Shown here piece after piece: positions 52,265 through 59,298 of a stretch of DNA of 64,000 nt. Each line of letters opens with the position of its first letter. The stretch's first letter is position 1. This DNA is from Leptotrichia shahii (GTDB lineage Bacteria; Fusobacteriota; Fusobacteriia; Fusobacteriales; Leptotrichiaceae). The DNA lies in contig NZ_AP019827.1 in the NCBI RefSeq assembly GCF_008327825.1, positions 1,860,001 through 1,924,000 of the forward strand, in the 5' to 3' direction. The notes beneath the pieces were generated by a model, which saw only the letters and a program-made list of their open reading frames with translations, had not been told where the DNA came from and searched no databases. The translations under genes and the position numbers were made by a program.

Positions 52265-53050
52265 ATGAAAAAGATGTCTATTTTAATCGGAATTTTTACA
52301 GTATTTTTATTAAATTGCTTTGTTTTAAGTGCATATTCAAAAAAACAAAATGTCTATAATTTAAATGGAACGTCATGGGAATTGATACAAGTTAGCCGAA
52401 AAGGAAAGAATATTGTAATTCCTAAGGGGACTAAGATTACAATTAATTTTTCAGAAAATGAAATCAATGGATTTTCGGGGATAAATAATTATTCTGGAGA
52501 TTATATGATAAAAAATAATTCTACATTATCAGCTGATGTAGCTACAACTTTGATGGCAGGCTCTGAAAATTTGATGAATATTGAACAAAATTTTCTTGAT
52601 ATTTTACAGTCTTTTCCAAAAATAAGTTATAGTGCTAATACTTTGACTTTGAGTAATAATAAAAAGGAAGTTTGGACTTTTAAAGTTCTGACATTAGATA
52701 AAAAATTACAAAATACAAGTTGGAAACTCTTGAATATGGATGGAAAAGATATTAGCAAATTGATTTCAAAAAATGAGAATAATATTACACTTTCTTTTAA
52801 TGAAAATGGAATAAATGGTAATTCAGGAATAAATAACTATTTTGGAGATTATGAAATAGTTAATAACAATATTAAAGTCGGTCCTCTTGGTTCAACAAAA
52901 ATGGCAGGTCCCGAAAATCTTATGAAAGTTGAAAGGGAATTTTTGGAACTTTTAGAAAATTCTAAAAAAGTTAAACTATCTGATCAAAAAACTTTGGTTT
53001 TGACAACAGATAAAGGAAAGAGTTTGACATTTGAAAAAATTTACCAATAG
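52265..53050 (+). CDS. Secreted protein with two META (HslJ-like) domains
   Basis: The signal segment MKKMSILIGIFTVFLLNC could end in a lipobox (LLNC, Cys18). Two META domains follow, residues 30-140 and 145-261. Each starts with L-N-G-T-S-W-E-L or N-T-S-W-K-L and has an NGFSGINNYSGDY or NGNSGINNYFGDY block, then M-A-G-x-E-N-L-M. META domains occur in HslJ and other envelope proteins associated with stress or novobiocin resistance; their activity is unknown. Its promoter has the shared CTCATT motif. A strong terminator follows. Confidence 0.85.
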   Translation: MKKMSILIGIFTVFLLNCFVLSAYSKKQNVYNLNGTSWELIQVSRKGKNIVIPKGTKITINFSENEINGFSGINNYSGDYMIKNNSTLSADVATTLMAGSENLMNIEQNFLDILQSFPKISYSANTLTLSNNKKEVWTFKVLTLDKKLQNTSWKLLNMDGKDISKLISKNENNITLSFNENGINGNSGINNYFGDYEIVNNNIKVGPLGSTKMAGPENLMKVEREFLELLENSKKVKLSDQKTLVLTTDKGKSLTFEKIYQ

Positions 53051-53132
53051 AAATATAGATGGAGCAATCATATTTTTAAATAGATTTATTAAATATAAAT
53101 TTTGGATTATAATCAGATAATTATTCTTCAAT

Positions 53133-53155
53133 AAGGGGGTTTTGCCCCCTTTTTA
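53133..53155 (+). terminator. Terminator of the META gene
   Basis: AAGGGGG (53133-53139) pairs with CCCCCTT (53145-53151) around TTTTG, followed by TTTT. It is a strong GC-rich stem, similar to the repeat core. Confidence 0.8.
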
Positions 53156-53268
53156 TAAATTATGAATTAATTAATGTAATTTTTAAATTCATTTAGTATA
53201 CTTTTTTAAAATAAAATGATACAATAAAAATATTATAAAAACTAATTTTGAAAGGAATAAAAAAATAT

Positions 53269-53913
53269 ATGAAAAAAAATAAATTTTTGACTACAATATG
53301 TATGTTATCAACTTTTATAGGAACAAATCTTCATGCCAAAACAGCAAAAGGGAAAAAAACAGTAAAAGCTAAAACTTCTCATAAGCCTTTAAATTCAAAA
53401 AAAGATCATAGTAATAATAGTGGGATTTATGGAATTTCTTCAAACAATAAAAGTACTCTTATTGAAACAAAAATGGCAGAATTAAGACAAAAACATACAA
53501 AAGCAATGACTTCAGGATCAATTCAAGAACGAAAAAGAGCAGCTGTAGAAAAAAAACTTTTAACTTCTTACAGCAAATGGCGTGGAACAAAATACTCCTT
53601 AGGTGGAGATTCTAGAAAAGGGATAGACTGTTCAGCGTTAACGCGTAGAGTCTATCGAGAAGTTTTCAACAAGGAGCTTCCAAGAGTTTCAACACAGCAA
53701 GTAAAACAAGGGACAAGAGTTTCAGCTAAAAACTTGCGGTCAGGAGATATTGTTTATTTTAAACCTGAAAATAGAACGAGTCATACAGCAGTCTATGTTG
53801 GTAATACATTATTTATTAATGCTTCCTCTTCAAAAGGAGTTGTAATGTCATCGTTAAAAAGTCCATATTGGAGAAAATATTTTAAATATGGAGTTAGAGT
53901 CCACAATGTTTAA
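53269..53913 (+). CDS. Secreted NlpC/P60 cysteine peptidase
   Basis: This enzyme probably cuts peptide stems of peptidoglycan. A signal peptide (cleavage after LHA, residue 23) is followed by a basic Ser/Lys-rich linker. The catalytic domain has GIDCSALTRRVY with C121, SHTAVYVG with H172 and FINAS with N184. QQVKQGTRV and SGDIVYF are typical of the fold. ATG 53269 is chosen, with GAAAGGA upstream. Length is 214 residues. It is surrounded by putative lysozyme inhibitors and other envelope proteins. Confidence 0.92.
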   Translation: MKKNKFLTTICMLSTFIGTNLHAKTAKGKKTVKAKTSHKPLNSKKDHSNNSGIYGISSNNKSTLIETKMAELRQKHTKAMTSGSIQERKRAAVEKKLLTSYSKWRGTKYSLGGDSRKGIDCSALTRRVYREVFNKELPRVSTQQVKQGTRVSAKNLRSGDIVYFKPENRTSHTAVYVGNTLFINASSSKGVVMSSLKSPYWRKYFKYGVRVHNV

Positions 53914-53985
53914 TAAATATTAGTTTAATTTTGAAAAAATTTGAATTAACTAAAAATGAATAAAAAAGGGAAAGTGGGAATTTTT

Positions 53986-54330
53986 ATGAAAATAGTAAAA
54001 AAATTACCAATAATATTATTAGGGATATTATCAGCAGGATTTATTTCAAATGGATCTATCAAGAGAAAAAATCCAGTTATAAATGATAAACGCAGAAAAC
54101 TTGTCTTTAAAAAATTTAAGTGTAATAAAAAAATATATACAGTAAATTATATTACAGATGAAATGGTTCAGCTTTTGGATATGAAAACGTATGAGAAATC
54201 GCTATTAGACAGAACTGTGTCTACAGGCGGAGAAAAATACAGCAATGGAAATGTCAAAATTCATATAGAGGGAAACCGTATGACACTTACACAAAACGGA
54301 AAAAATACTTCTTGTCTTTTAGTCAAATAA
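53986..54330 (+). CDS. MliC-like c-type lysozyme inhibitor
   Basis: The protein would sit in the periplasm or membrane and block host lysozyme. After a signal segment (MKIVKKLPIILLGILSAGF) the mature part has FKCNKKIYTVNYITDEMVQL, VSTGGEKYSNGNVKIHIEGN and GKNTSCLLVK. This matches MliC/PliC: two Cys at the ends of a small beta-barrel and the inhibitory S-x-S-G-A-x-Y segment, here VSTGGEKY. No lipobox is present, so it resembles the soluble PliC form. I prefer ATG 53986; ATG 53956 has no ribosome site. Length is 114 residues. Confidence 0.8.
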   Translation: MKIVKKLPIILLGILSAGFISNGSIKRKNPVINDKRRKLVFKKFKCNKKIYTVNYITDEMVQLLDMKTYEKSLLDRTVSTGGEKYSNGNVKIHIEGNRMTLTQNGKNTSCLLVK

Positions 54331-54379
54331 TACAGAGCTTTATTCAAAAAAATGACTATTAAATCAATTTTATCATTAA

Positions 54380-54401
54380 CAAGGGGGTTCTAATCCCCTT
54401 G
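54380..54401. repeat. CAAGGGG/CCCCTTG hairpin
   Basis: CAAGGGG (54380-54386) and CCCCTTG (54395-54401) form a perfect 7-bp stem with an 8-base loop. It has the core of families A and B and may serve as terminator of the MliC-like gene, though no T-run follows. Confidence 0.55.
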
Positions 54402-54582
54402 TCAAAACAATTCATAACAAATCTATACTAAACTCCATTAAATCAGTTGAATATCTTTGCAAAGCAAGGAATACAAGAATTAATGAATAAGCCAAAGGGT
54501 GAAAATTTATTATCATAATTGTATTTTTTTTTAGAAATTATATGGTACAATATTAATAAAATAAACAAGGAGAAAGATCTAT

Positions 54583-54930
54583 ATGAAAAAAATGTTATTA
54601 ATGGCAATACTGCTAATAGGAGCAATAAGTTATGGAGCAGCAGGACTTGATTTAAAATTTAATACGGATGGAAAATTGCATGAAGAAAAACTGTTAAATA
54701 GAAGTATAGTTTCTGAAGACACAGAATTAGAAATAAGAAAAGCAGGAAATGGGGAGTATGAAATTGTACGTTCTCCTGAAGAGCCTGATGGTGAAGTATC
54801 TGTTGAAAAAGCAAAAGTGAAAAAAAATTCTATTTGTGATGAAACTACCTGCATTGGATATGACATGAAATTAAAAAAAGCAGTATTCATAGATCCTGAA
54901 GATATGAGAGTTATTTATCCTGAATGGTAA
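54583..54930 (+). CDS. Secreted protein of unknown function, paralogue of the gene at 56967
   Basis: A signal peptide (cleavage near YGA, residue 19) is followed by a 96-residue mature protein. NTDGKLHEEKLLNRSI, the LEIRKAGNGEYEI block and CDETTCIGYDMKLKKAV are all matched in the 56967 protein. Two Cys flank four residues and could form a disulfide. The family is not recognised; the short all-beta character and the company of MliC and LprI proteins suggest an envelope protein. An aaggag site precedes the ATG. Confidence 0.65.
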   Translation: MKKMLLMAILLIGAISYGAAGLDLKFNTDGKLHEEKLLNRSIVSEDTELEIRKAGNGEYEIVRSPEEPDGEVSVEKAKVKKNSICDETTCIGYDMKLKKAVFIDPEDMRVIYPEW

Positions 54931-55007
54931 AATTAGTGCATTTAAAAAGGAGAGGGAAAATAGGAAAAAAAATAGTTGTATAGCAATAGACGTTGTTGCT
55001 TGTGACT

Positions 55008-55039
55008 CTCATTTTTCCTTAATAAACTTACGATATAAT
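55008..55039 (+). promoter_or_regulatory. Shared CTCATT-type promoter motif, site 3 (LprI lipoprotein gene)
   Basis: CTCATTTTTCCTTAATAAA (55008-55026) is followed by TATAAT at 55034-55039, again 26 bases from CTCATT. The start codon is 40 bases further on. Confidence 0.6.
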
Positions 55040-55078
55040 AATTAATGAAAAATTGAATAACAAAATGGAGAAAAACTT

Positions 55079-55600
55079 ATGAAAAAACTATTTTTAACAT
55101 TAACAGTACTATTAATGGGAGTTGTCGCATGTTCAAAATCTGGAAAAGATGAAAAAAAGGAAACGAAAGAAACGGAAATAAAGCAAGAAGTTAATAAAAC
55201 AACAGCAGTTTCTTCAAGCAACATAAAATCAGAAAGCAGCTATGAAGCTCAAATATTGGAAAGAATGGGAGCAGTAAAAAAGGAAGTTCAGCCAGCTTTG
55301 GATTCTGGAGTGACTGCAGACATGAATAATGCAATTCAAAAATTAGGAGATTCATGGGATGCAGAAATGAAAAAAGTTTATGAATTGCTATTATCAAAAT
55401 TATCAGAAAATGAAAAGGCAAAATTGCAAAAAGAGCAGGAAGAATGGATAAAAAAAGTTAAGGAAGATGTTGAAAAAAGCACTGAAGAGTCAGAAGGTGG
55501 AACAATATCAGGAACTCTAGGGGGAAATGCCTGGGCAAGTGCAATAGAGAAAAGAACTTTAGAATTGGCAAAAAGATATGATTTATTAAATAATAAATAA
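55079..55600 (+). CDS. Lipoprotein of the LprI lysozyme-inhibitor type
   Basis: The lipobox VVAC (Cys18) follows a typical signal peptide. A Lys/Glu/Thr-rich linker leads to a helical domain (residues 60-173) with DMNNAIQKLGDSWDAEMKKVYELL, stated in parts: DMNNAIQKLGDSWDAEM and KVYELLLSKL. KLQKEQEEWIKKV and the closing RTLELAKRYDLL complete the LprI/DUF1311 pattern (Q-x-x-W in its centre). LprI of mycobacteria inhibits lysozyme. A paralogue without lipidation lies at 58231. Its promoter has the shared CTCATT motif. Length is 173 residues. Confidence 0.8.
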   Translation: MKKLFLTLTVLLMGVVACSKSGKDEKKETKETEIKQEVNKTTAVSSSNIKSESSYEAQILERMGAVKKEVQPALDSGVTADMNNAIQKLGDSWDAEMKKVYELLLSKLSENEKAKLQKEQEEWIKKVKEDVEKSTEESEGGTISGTLGGNAWASAIEKRTLELAKRYDLLNNK

Positions 55601-55641
55601 TATTTATAGATAAAAAAAATAATGAAGGGGAGACATTAGCT

Positions 55642-56856
55642 ATGAAAAACAAAATTTTGAAAATATTTGTAATTATGACTTTAGCGGCAAATGTAAGTTA
55701 TGCAAAAAGCAATACAAAAATAGATAAAGCAACATTTCAGGAAATAGATGCTACATATTCAAAAGATAAAAATGGAGTTTATGTTTGGGAAAATAGAGGG
55801 TGGAAAAAATTAGAAGGGCTGGATCCAGTTACTTTTGAAATTATAAATATTAGCGGAAGTGCACGTCGATATCTAAAAGATAAAAATGGAATTTACAGTA
55901 TCATTTACAGTATGGATGGAGATAGTGATAAGTTGGTACTGGAAAATTTGCCATATGATTCACAGACATATGAAGTGATAAATCAGTTATATTCAAAAGA
56001 TAAAAACAATATTTATTATTCAGATAGAAAAATAATCGGAGTAGATTTACCTACATTTCAAAGAATAGATGAATACATATATTCAAAAGACAAGAATAAT
56101 ATTTATTTTAGAGGAAAGAAAATATCAGGCCCTGATAAAGACACTTTTGAAAAAATAGATGAATATAACTACTCAAAGGATAAAAATAATATTTATTATA
56201 ATGATAAAAAAATAGAGGGAGTGGATAAAAATACATTTGAATTAACGTATGATTTTGGCTCTGTAGTAAATGGGTATTATTCAAAAGATAAAAACAATAT
56301 TTATTATGAAAACAAGAAATTGAAAGGTATAGATGTAAAAACATTTAAGAAAATAAGCAGATTAGTTGACAATTTTCTTATAGAAGATAAAAATGGATTT
56401 TACATTGTTGAGGAAGATGGAAGTGTAGCTCCGATAGACAGTAAGGAAGTAGATATTGAAAATCTCTCACAGTTAGCTATCAAAACTAACTTGTATCACG
56501 ATAAGGACAGCATGTATTTTGTAAAAAATCATAAACTTGTAAAAATAAAAGACGCTCCTAAGGTTGATCCATATAATTTATCGACATATAATGACAAATA
56601 TATAAATAAGTATGATGTAGTTTATTACTTAGACACAGATGAAGGTGCATTTAAAAAACTTGAAAAAGCAGAAAGCCATCAGTTTAGTGCATATGGCGAT
56701 ACTGAATATGCAAAAGGAAGAAAAAACGTTTATTTTAAAGGTAAAGTTCTGACAGGTGCTGATTATGCAACTTTTGATATGAAATATAATCATGAAAAAG
56801 ATGTGTATGAAATAAAAGATAAAAATAAAGTTTATGAAACAGTAAAAGCAGACTAA
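55642..56856 (+). CDS. Secreted DKNYY-repeat protein
   Basis: A signal peptide (cleavage near SYA, residue 22) is followed by about ten imperfect repeats of some 30-40 residues centred on YSKDKNNIYY or KDKNGIY, each followed by a V/I-D-x-x-T-F-E/Q segment. This is the DKNYY family, common as multi-copy secreted or lipoproteins in diderm bacteria, of unknown function. The repeats probably form a beta-rich solenoid or propeller. Length is 404 residues. A gaagggga site precedes the ATG. It sits between the LprI lipoprotein and an unknown secreted protein. Confidence 0.85.
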   Translation: MKNKILKIFVIMTLAANVSYAKSNTKIDKATFQEIDATYSKDKNGVYVWENRGWKKLEGLDPVTFEIINISGSARRYLKDKNGIYSIIYSMDGDSDKLVLENLPYDSQTYEVINQLYSKDKNNIYYSDRKIIGVDLPTFQRIDEYIYSKDKNNIYFRGKKISGPDKDTFEKIDEYNYSKDKNNIYYNDKKIEGVDKNTFELTYDFGSVVNGYYSKDKNNIYYENKKLKGIDVKTFKKISRLVDNFLIEDKNGFYIVEEDGSVAPIDSKEVDIENLSQLAIKTNLYHDKDSMYFVKNHKLVKIKDAPKVDPYNLSTYNDKYINKYDVVYYLDTDEGAFKKLEKAESHQFSAYGDTEYAKGRKNVYFKGKVLTGADYATFDMKYNHEKDVYEIKDKNKVYETVKAD

Positions 56857-56881
56857 AAAAATAATAAGTAAAATAAAAACT

Positions 56882-56916
56882 CTCATTTTTTTTTTAATAA
56901 AATTATGATATATTAT
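56882..56916 (+). promoter_or_regulatory. Shared CTCATT-type promoter motif, site 4
   Basis: CTCATTTTTTTTTTAATAAA (56882-56901) is followed by TATATT/TATTAT at 56909-56916. The T-tract is one base longer than at the other sites. The gene starts 50 bases further on. Confidence 0.55.
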
Positions 56917-56966
56917 TAGTGAAAAAATAAACAAAGAAGAAAAAATAGAAAGCGGAGGAAACAAAA

Positions 56967-57443
56967 ATGAAAAAAATTATTATGGCATTATTGCTATTAA
57001 TAGGGGTTATTGGATTTTCAGAAGAAGAATTTAGTTACAAAGGTTATGATTTACCTTTCACAAGCGATGGGAAACTGCATGAGGAAATATTACTGAAAAG
57101 AGAGATAACAGCTGATGATACTTCAATAGAAATAAAAAAATTGAAAAATGGGAAGTATCAGTTCTGGGATTACGCTTCTGATACTGGAGATGAAAATGAG
57201 CCGCCACGAATTACAGATGCAATTAAGGAAAAAAATGTGCTTTGTGATGAATATATCTGTGTTGGATACGATACAAAATTAAAAGATCCAGTAATTTTGA
57301 ATAGAAAAACGAAAAGAATAATTAGTATTGTACGTGAAGAAAACTACGATAAAGTTGATGACCCTGAAACTTTAAGAAGATTTCCTGAGGATAATCCTGA
57401 AATGTATAAATTATATCGTGATTATTATAAATTGTATAAATAA
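56967..57443 (+). CDS. Secreted protein of unknown function, paralogue of the gene at 54583
   Basis: A signal peptide (cleavage near GFS, residue 18) precedes a mature protein with FTSDGKLHEEILLKREI, the TSIEIKKLKNGKYQF block and CDEYICVGYDTKLKDPV. These align with the 54583 protein. It has an additional C-terminal segment of about 35 residues (RREE/NYDKVDDPETLRRF, ending in repeated Tyr-Lys). The function is unknown. A gcggagg site precedes the ATG, and its promoter has the shared motif. Length is 158 residues. Confidence 0.65.
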   Translation: MKKIIMALLLLIGVIGFSEEEFSYKGYDLPFTSDGKLHEEILLKREITADDTSIEIKKLKNGKYQFWDYASDTGDENEPPRITDAIKEKNVLCDEYICVGYDTKLKDPVILNRKTKRIISIVREENYDKVDDPETLRRFPEDNPEMYKLYRDYYKLYK

Positions 57444-57507
57444 ATTGTGATTAAAAAATGATAAATTATTAAACAATAAATTTAAACAGAAAGAGCAGGT
57501 AAAAATT

Positions 57508-58152
57508 ATGAAAAAAATATTATTTTTAATTATGATATTAGCTGCAATACCAGCGTTTGCAGTAAAGGTTACGACAGATGGAAAACATAATTTGGAGAAG
57601 GCGGCAGGAAAATATCAAGGTATTGAAATATTTAAAAAAAATGATAAATGGTACATAACAAAAATACATGACGGATTCGATGAAACGGAAACAGTTCCTA
57701 TAGTAATGGAAAAAAATGGAAAATTTTCAGCAAATTATAAAAAACGTGAAAAAGAAACTTATGCTTATGATACGAAAATGAAAACTTTAGTAACGCTTGC
57801 TAAAAATGATACAGATCAGATACTTTTTATTGAACTGCCTGAAAAAACAAAAGCAACAGTAGATACAAACTTTAATATGAATAAAGTGAAGGGATATTGG
57901 TGTGATCAACTGTTTGAAATTGTTCAGAAAAATGGAAAGTGGTATTTACATGGTGAGGATGATGGCGGATGGGATGAACTTATAACTGTAGCAAAAAATG
58001 GATTTACCGTTGAATATGGAACTAAAGACACTGGAGATGACAGAAGATTTACTTTTGATACAAAACTTCAAACAATGGTTGAAATTGATAAGGACGGGAA
58101 TATAATTCTCCCATACATATTAAAGGATTATTGTCCAACAGGATATAATTAA
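57508..58152 (+). CDS. Secreted protein of unknown function with two similar halves
   Basis: A signal peptide (cleavage after AFA, residue 18) is followed by two related halves. Each has a K-N-x-K-W-Y block (FKKNDKWYITKIHDG and VQKNGKWYLHGEDDG), a D-E-T/L segment, then YAYDTKMKTLVTL or FTFDTKLQTMVEI. So it is an internal duplication of a ~90-residue unit. The family is not recognised. The Y/F-D-T/M-K-L/M block also occurs in the paralogues at 54583 and 56967, hinting at distant kinship. Length is 214 residues. Confidence 0.65.
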   Translation: MKKILFLIMILAAIPAFAVKVTTDGKHNLEKAAGKYQGIEIFKKNDKWYITKIHDGFDETETVPIVMEKNGKFSANYKKREKETYAYDTKMKTLVTLAKNDTDQILFIELPEKTKATVDTNFNMNKVKGYWCDQLFEIVQKNGKWYLHGEDDGGWDELITVAKNGFTVEYGTKDTGDDRRFTFDTKLQTMVEIDKDGNIILPYILKDYCPTGYN

Positions 58153-58230
58153 TATCTGAATTTTATTGAAAATTAAGTTGACTAAAAAAGAGGTTTGTGA
58201 TTTAATACCAAAAATAGGAGTTGATAAAAA

Positions 58231-58656
58231 ATGAGAAAATTACTAATAGTAGGATTATTACTTTTAGGAACTATTGCATTTGCAGGAAAATATGAAAATG
58301 AATTGACAGAAAGAATGAAAGCTGTAGAAGAAAAAGCACAGGTTGGATGGGATAGTGGAGTAAGAGCTGATATGATAAATGCTTCACTAGATTTGGATAC
58401 TGAATGGGAAAAAGAAATGAATAAAGTCTATGACTTGATTCTAAAAAAACTTCCAGCAAAGGAAAAAGTAAAATTTAAAGTTGAACAGCAAAAATGGATA
58501 AAGGATAGAGAAACTAAAGTTCAGAAGGCATACGACAAATATGAGGCAGAAGAGGGACCAAGAATGGCTGGGGAACTTGCCGCTAATGATAGATTATCAA
58601 TAACAAAAGATAGAGCATTGCAATTGGCAAAAAAATACGATAAATTAAATAAATAA
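58231..58656 (+). CDS. Secreted LprI-type candidate lysozyme inhibitor
   Basis: A signal peptide (cleavage after AFA, residue 18) is followed by a helical domain with VGWDSGVRADMINASLDLD, then EWEKEMNKVYDLILKKL, KFKVEQQKWIKDRE and RALQLAKKYDKL. It aligns along its length with the lipoprotein at 55079 but lacks the lipobox and linker. The Q-Q-K-W motif is the LprI/DUF1311 hallmark. Length is 141 residues. It closes the run of exported proteins and is followed by a terminator. Confidence 0.8.
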   Translation: MRKLLIVGLLLLGTIAFAGKYENELTERMKAVEEKAQVGWDSGVRADMINASLDLDTEWEKEMNKVYDLILKKLPAKEKVKFKVEQQKWIKDRETKVQKAYDKYEAEEGPRMAGELAANDRLSITKDRALQLAKKYDKLNK

Positions 58657-58659
58657 AAA

Positions 58660-58734
58660 ATCCTAATAAATTTAGGGCTTGAGTAAAATAGTTATAGTTT
58701 TTGAGTTCTGTTTTGAATAAGTTTTACTGTAAAA
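58660..58734 (-). repeat. Family C dispersed repeat, copy 4 (inverted, partial)
   Basis: Read on the minus strand the sequence gives agtaaaacttattcaaaac, then gaactcaaaaactataacta and actcaagccctaaattta, as in the left half of 21395-21507. It follows directly on the LprI gene. Confidence 0.6.
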
Positions 58735-58773
58735 GGAAATGGTGTAAAATTTCAGCTATTTCCTTATTTTTTT
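58733..58773 (+). terminator. Terminator after the secreted LprI gene
   Basis: AAGGAAAT (58733-58740) pairs with ATTTCCTT (58758-58765) and a run of eight T begins one base later. It ends the plus-strand cluster of secreted proteins. Confidence 0.65.
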
Positions 58774-58829
58774 TATCAGCTCTTTTAATTCTACTCCATA
58801 CAGTCTTATTTTTATTATTTTTCTAAATA

Positions 58830-58892
58830 AAAAAACGCCATCTATCAAATATTTATAAAAAATAAATTTTTAAAAATACAGATTTCTTGGCG
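58830..58892 (-). terminator. Probable terminator of ptsH
   Basis: TGGCG at 58888-58892 and CGCCA at 58836-58840 pair at the base of a long AT-rich structure; on the minus strand the stem is followed by seven T. Confidence 0.5.
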
Positions 58893-58910
58893 CAATTTTA
58901 AATGAATTTA

Positions 58911-59171
58911 TTAGTCTCTAATAGTTGCTAACAATTCTCCTAATACTTCAACTGCTTGTTCAGCATCAGGCCCTTCAGCGTGAACTGTAACTTCTGAACC
59001 GTTTTTAATTCCAATTGATAATAATTTCAATAAAGATTTTCCGTTTACTTTTTTCCCTTCATTTTCAACTTCTACTTTACTTTCAAATTCTTTTGCTTTA
59101 GCAACAAATACTCCACCTGGTCTTGTATGTAATCCTGTAGGATTTGTCATAGTAACTGTTTTACTTGCCAT
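58911..59171 (-). CDS. ptsH: Phosphocarrier protein HPr
   Basis: HPr passes phosphate from enzyme I to sugar-specific EIIA proteins of the phosphotransferase system. GLHTRPGG carries the active His15, and KSLLKLLSIGIKNG contains Ser46, the regulatory phosphorylation site of HPr kinase in Firmicutes-like systems. Length is 86 residues, as usual. The gene stands alone, with no ptsI next to it. A very good promoter and an aggagg site lie just upstream. Confidence 0.96.
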   Translation of the reverse strand: MASKTVTMTNPTGLHTRPGGVFVAKAKEFESKVEVENEGKKVNGKSLLKLLSIGIKNGSEVTVHAEGPDAEQAVEVLGELLATIRD

Positions 59172-59201
59172 TATTAGTCCTCCTTAAATATCATTACTTT
59201 A

Positions 59202-59230
59202 ATTTTACAACAGTTTTTGGCATTTGTCAA
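59202..59230 (-). promoter_or_regulatory. Strong promoter of ptsH
   Basis: On the minus strand TTGACA (59230-59225) and TAAAAT (59207-59202) are exactly 17 bases apart. The start codon is about 30 bases downstream with AGGAGG in between. Confidence 0.8.
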
Positions 59231-59298
59231 TAAGCAGTAAAAACATTTTTTTGATTAAAAGGAAAGATACATAATAATCTAATTTTAGAAAATATTTT

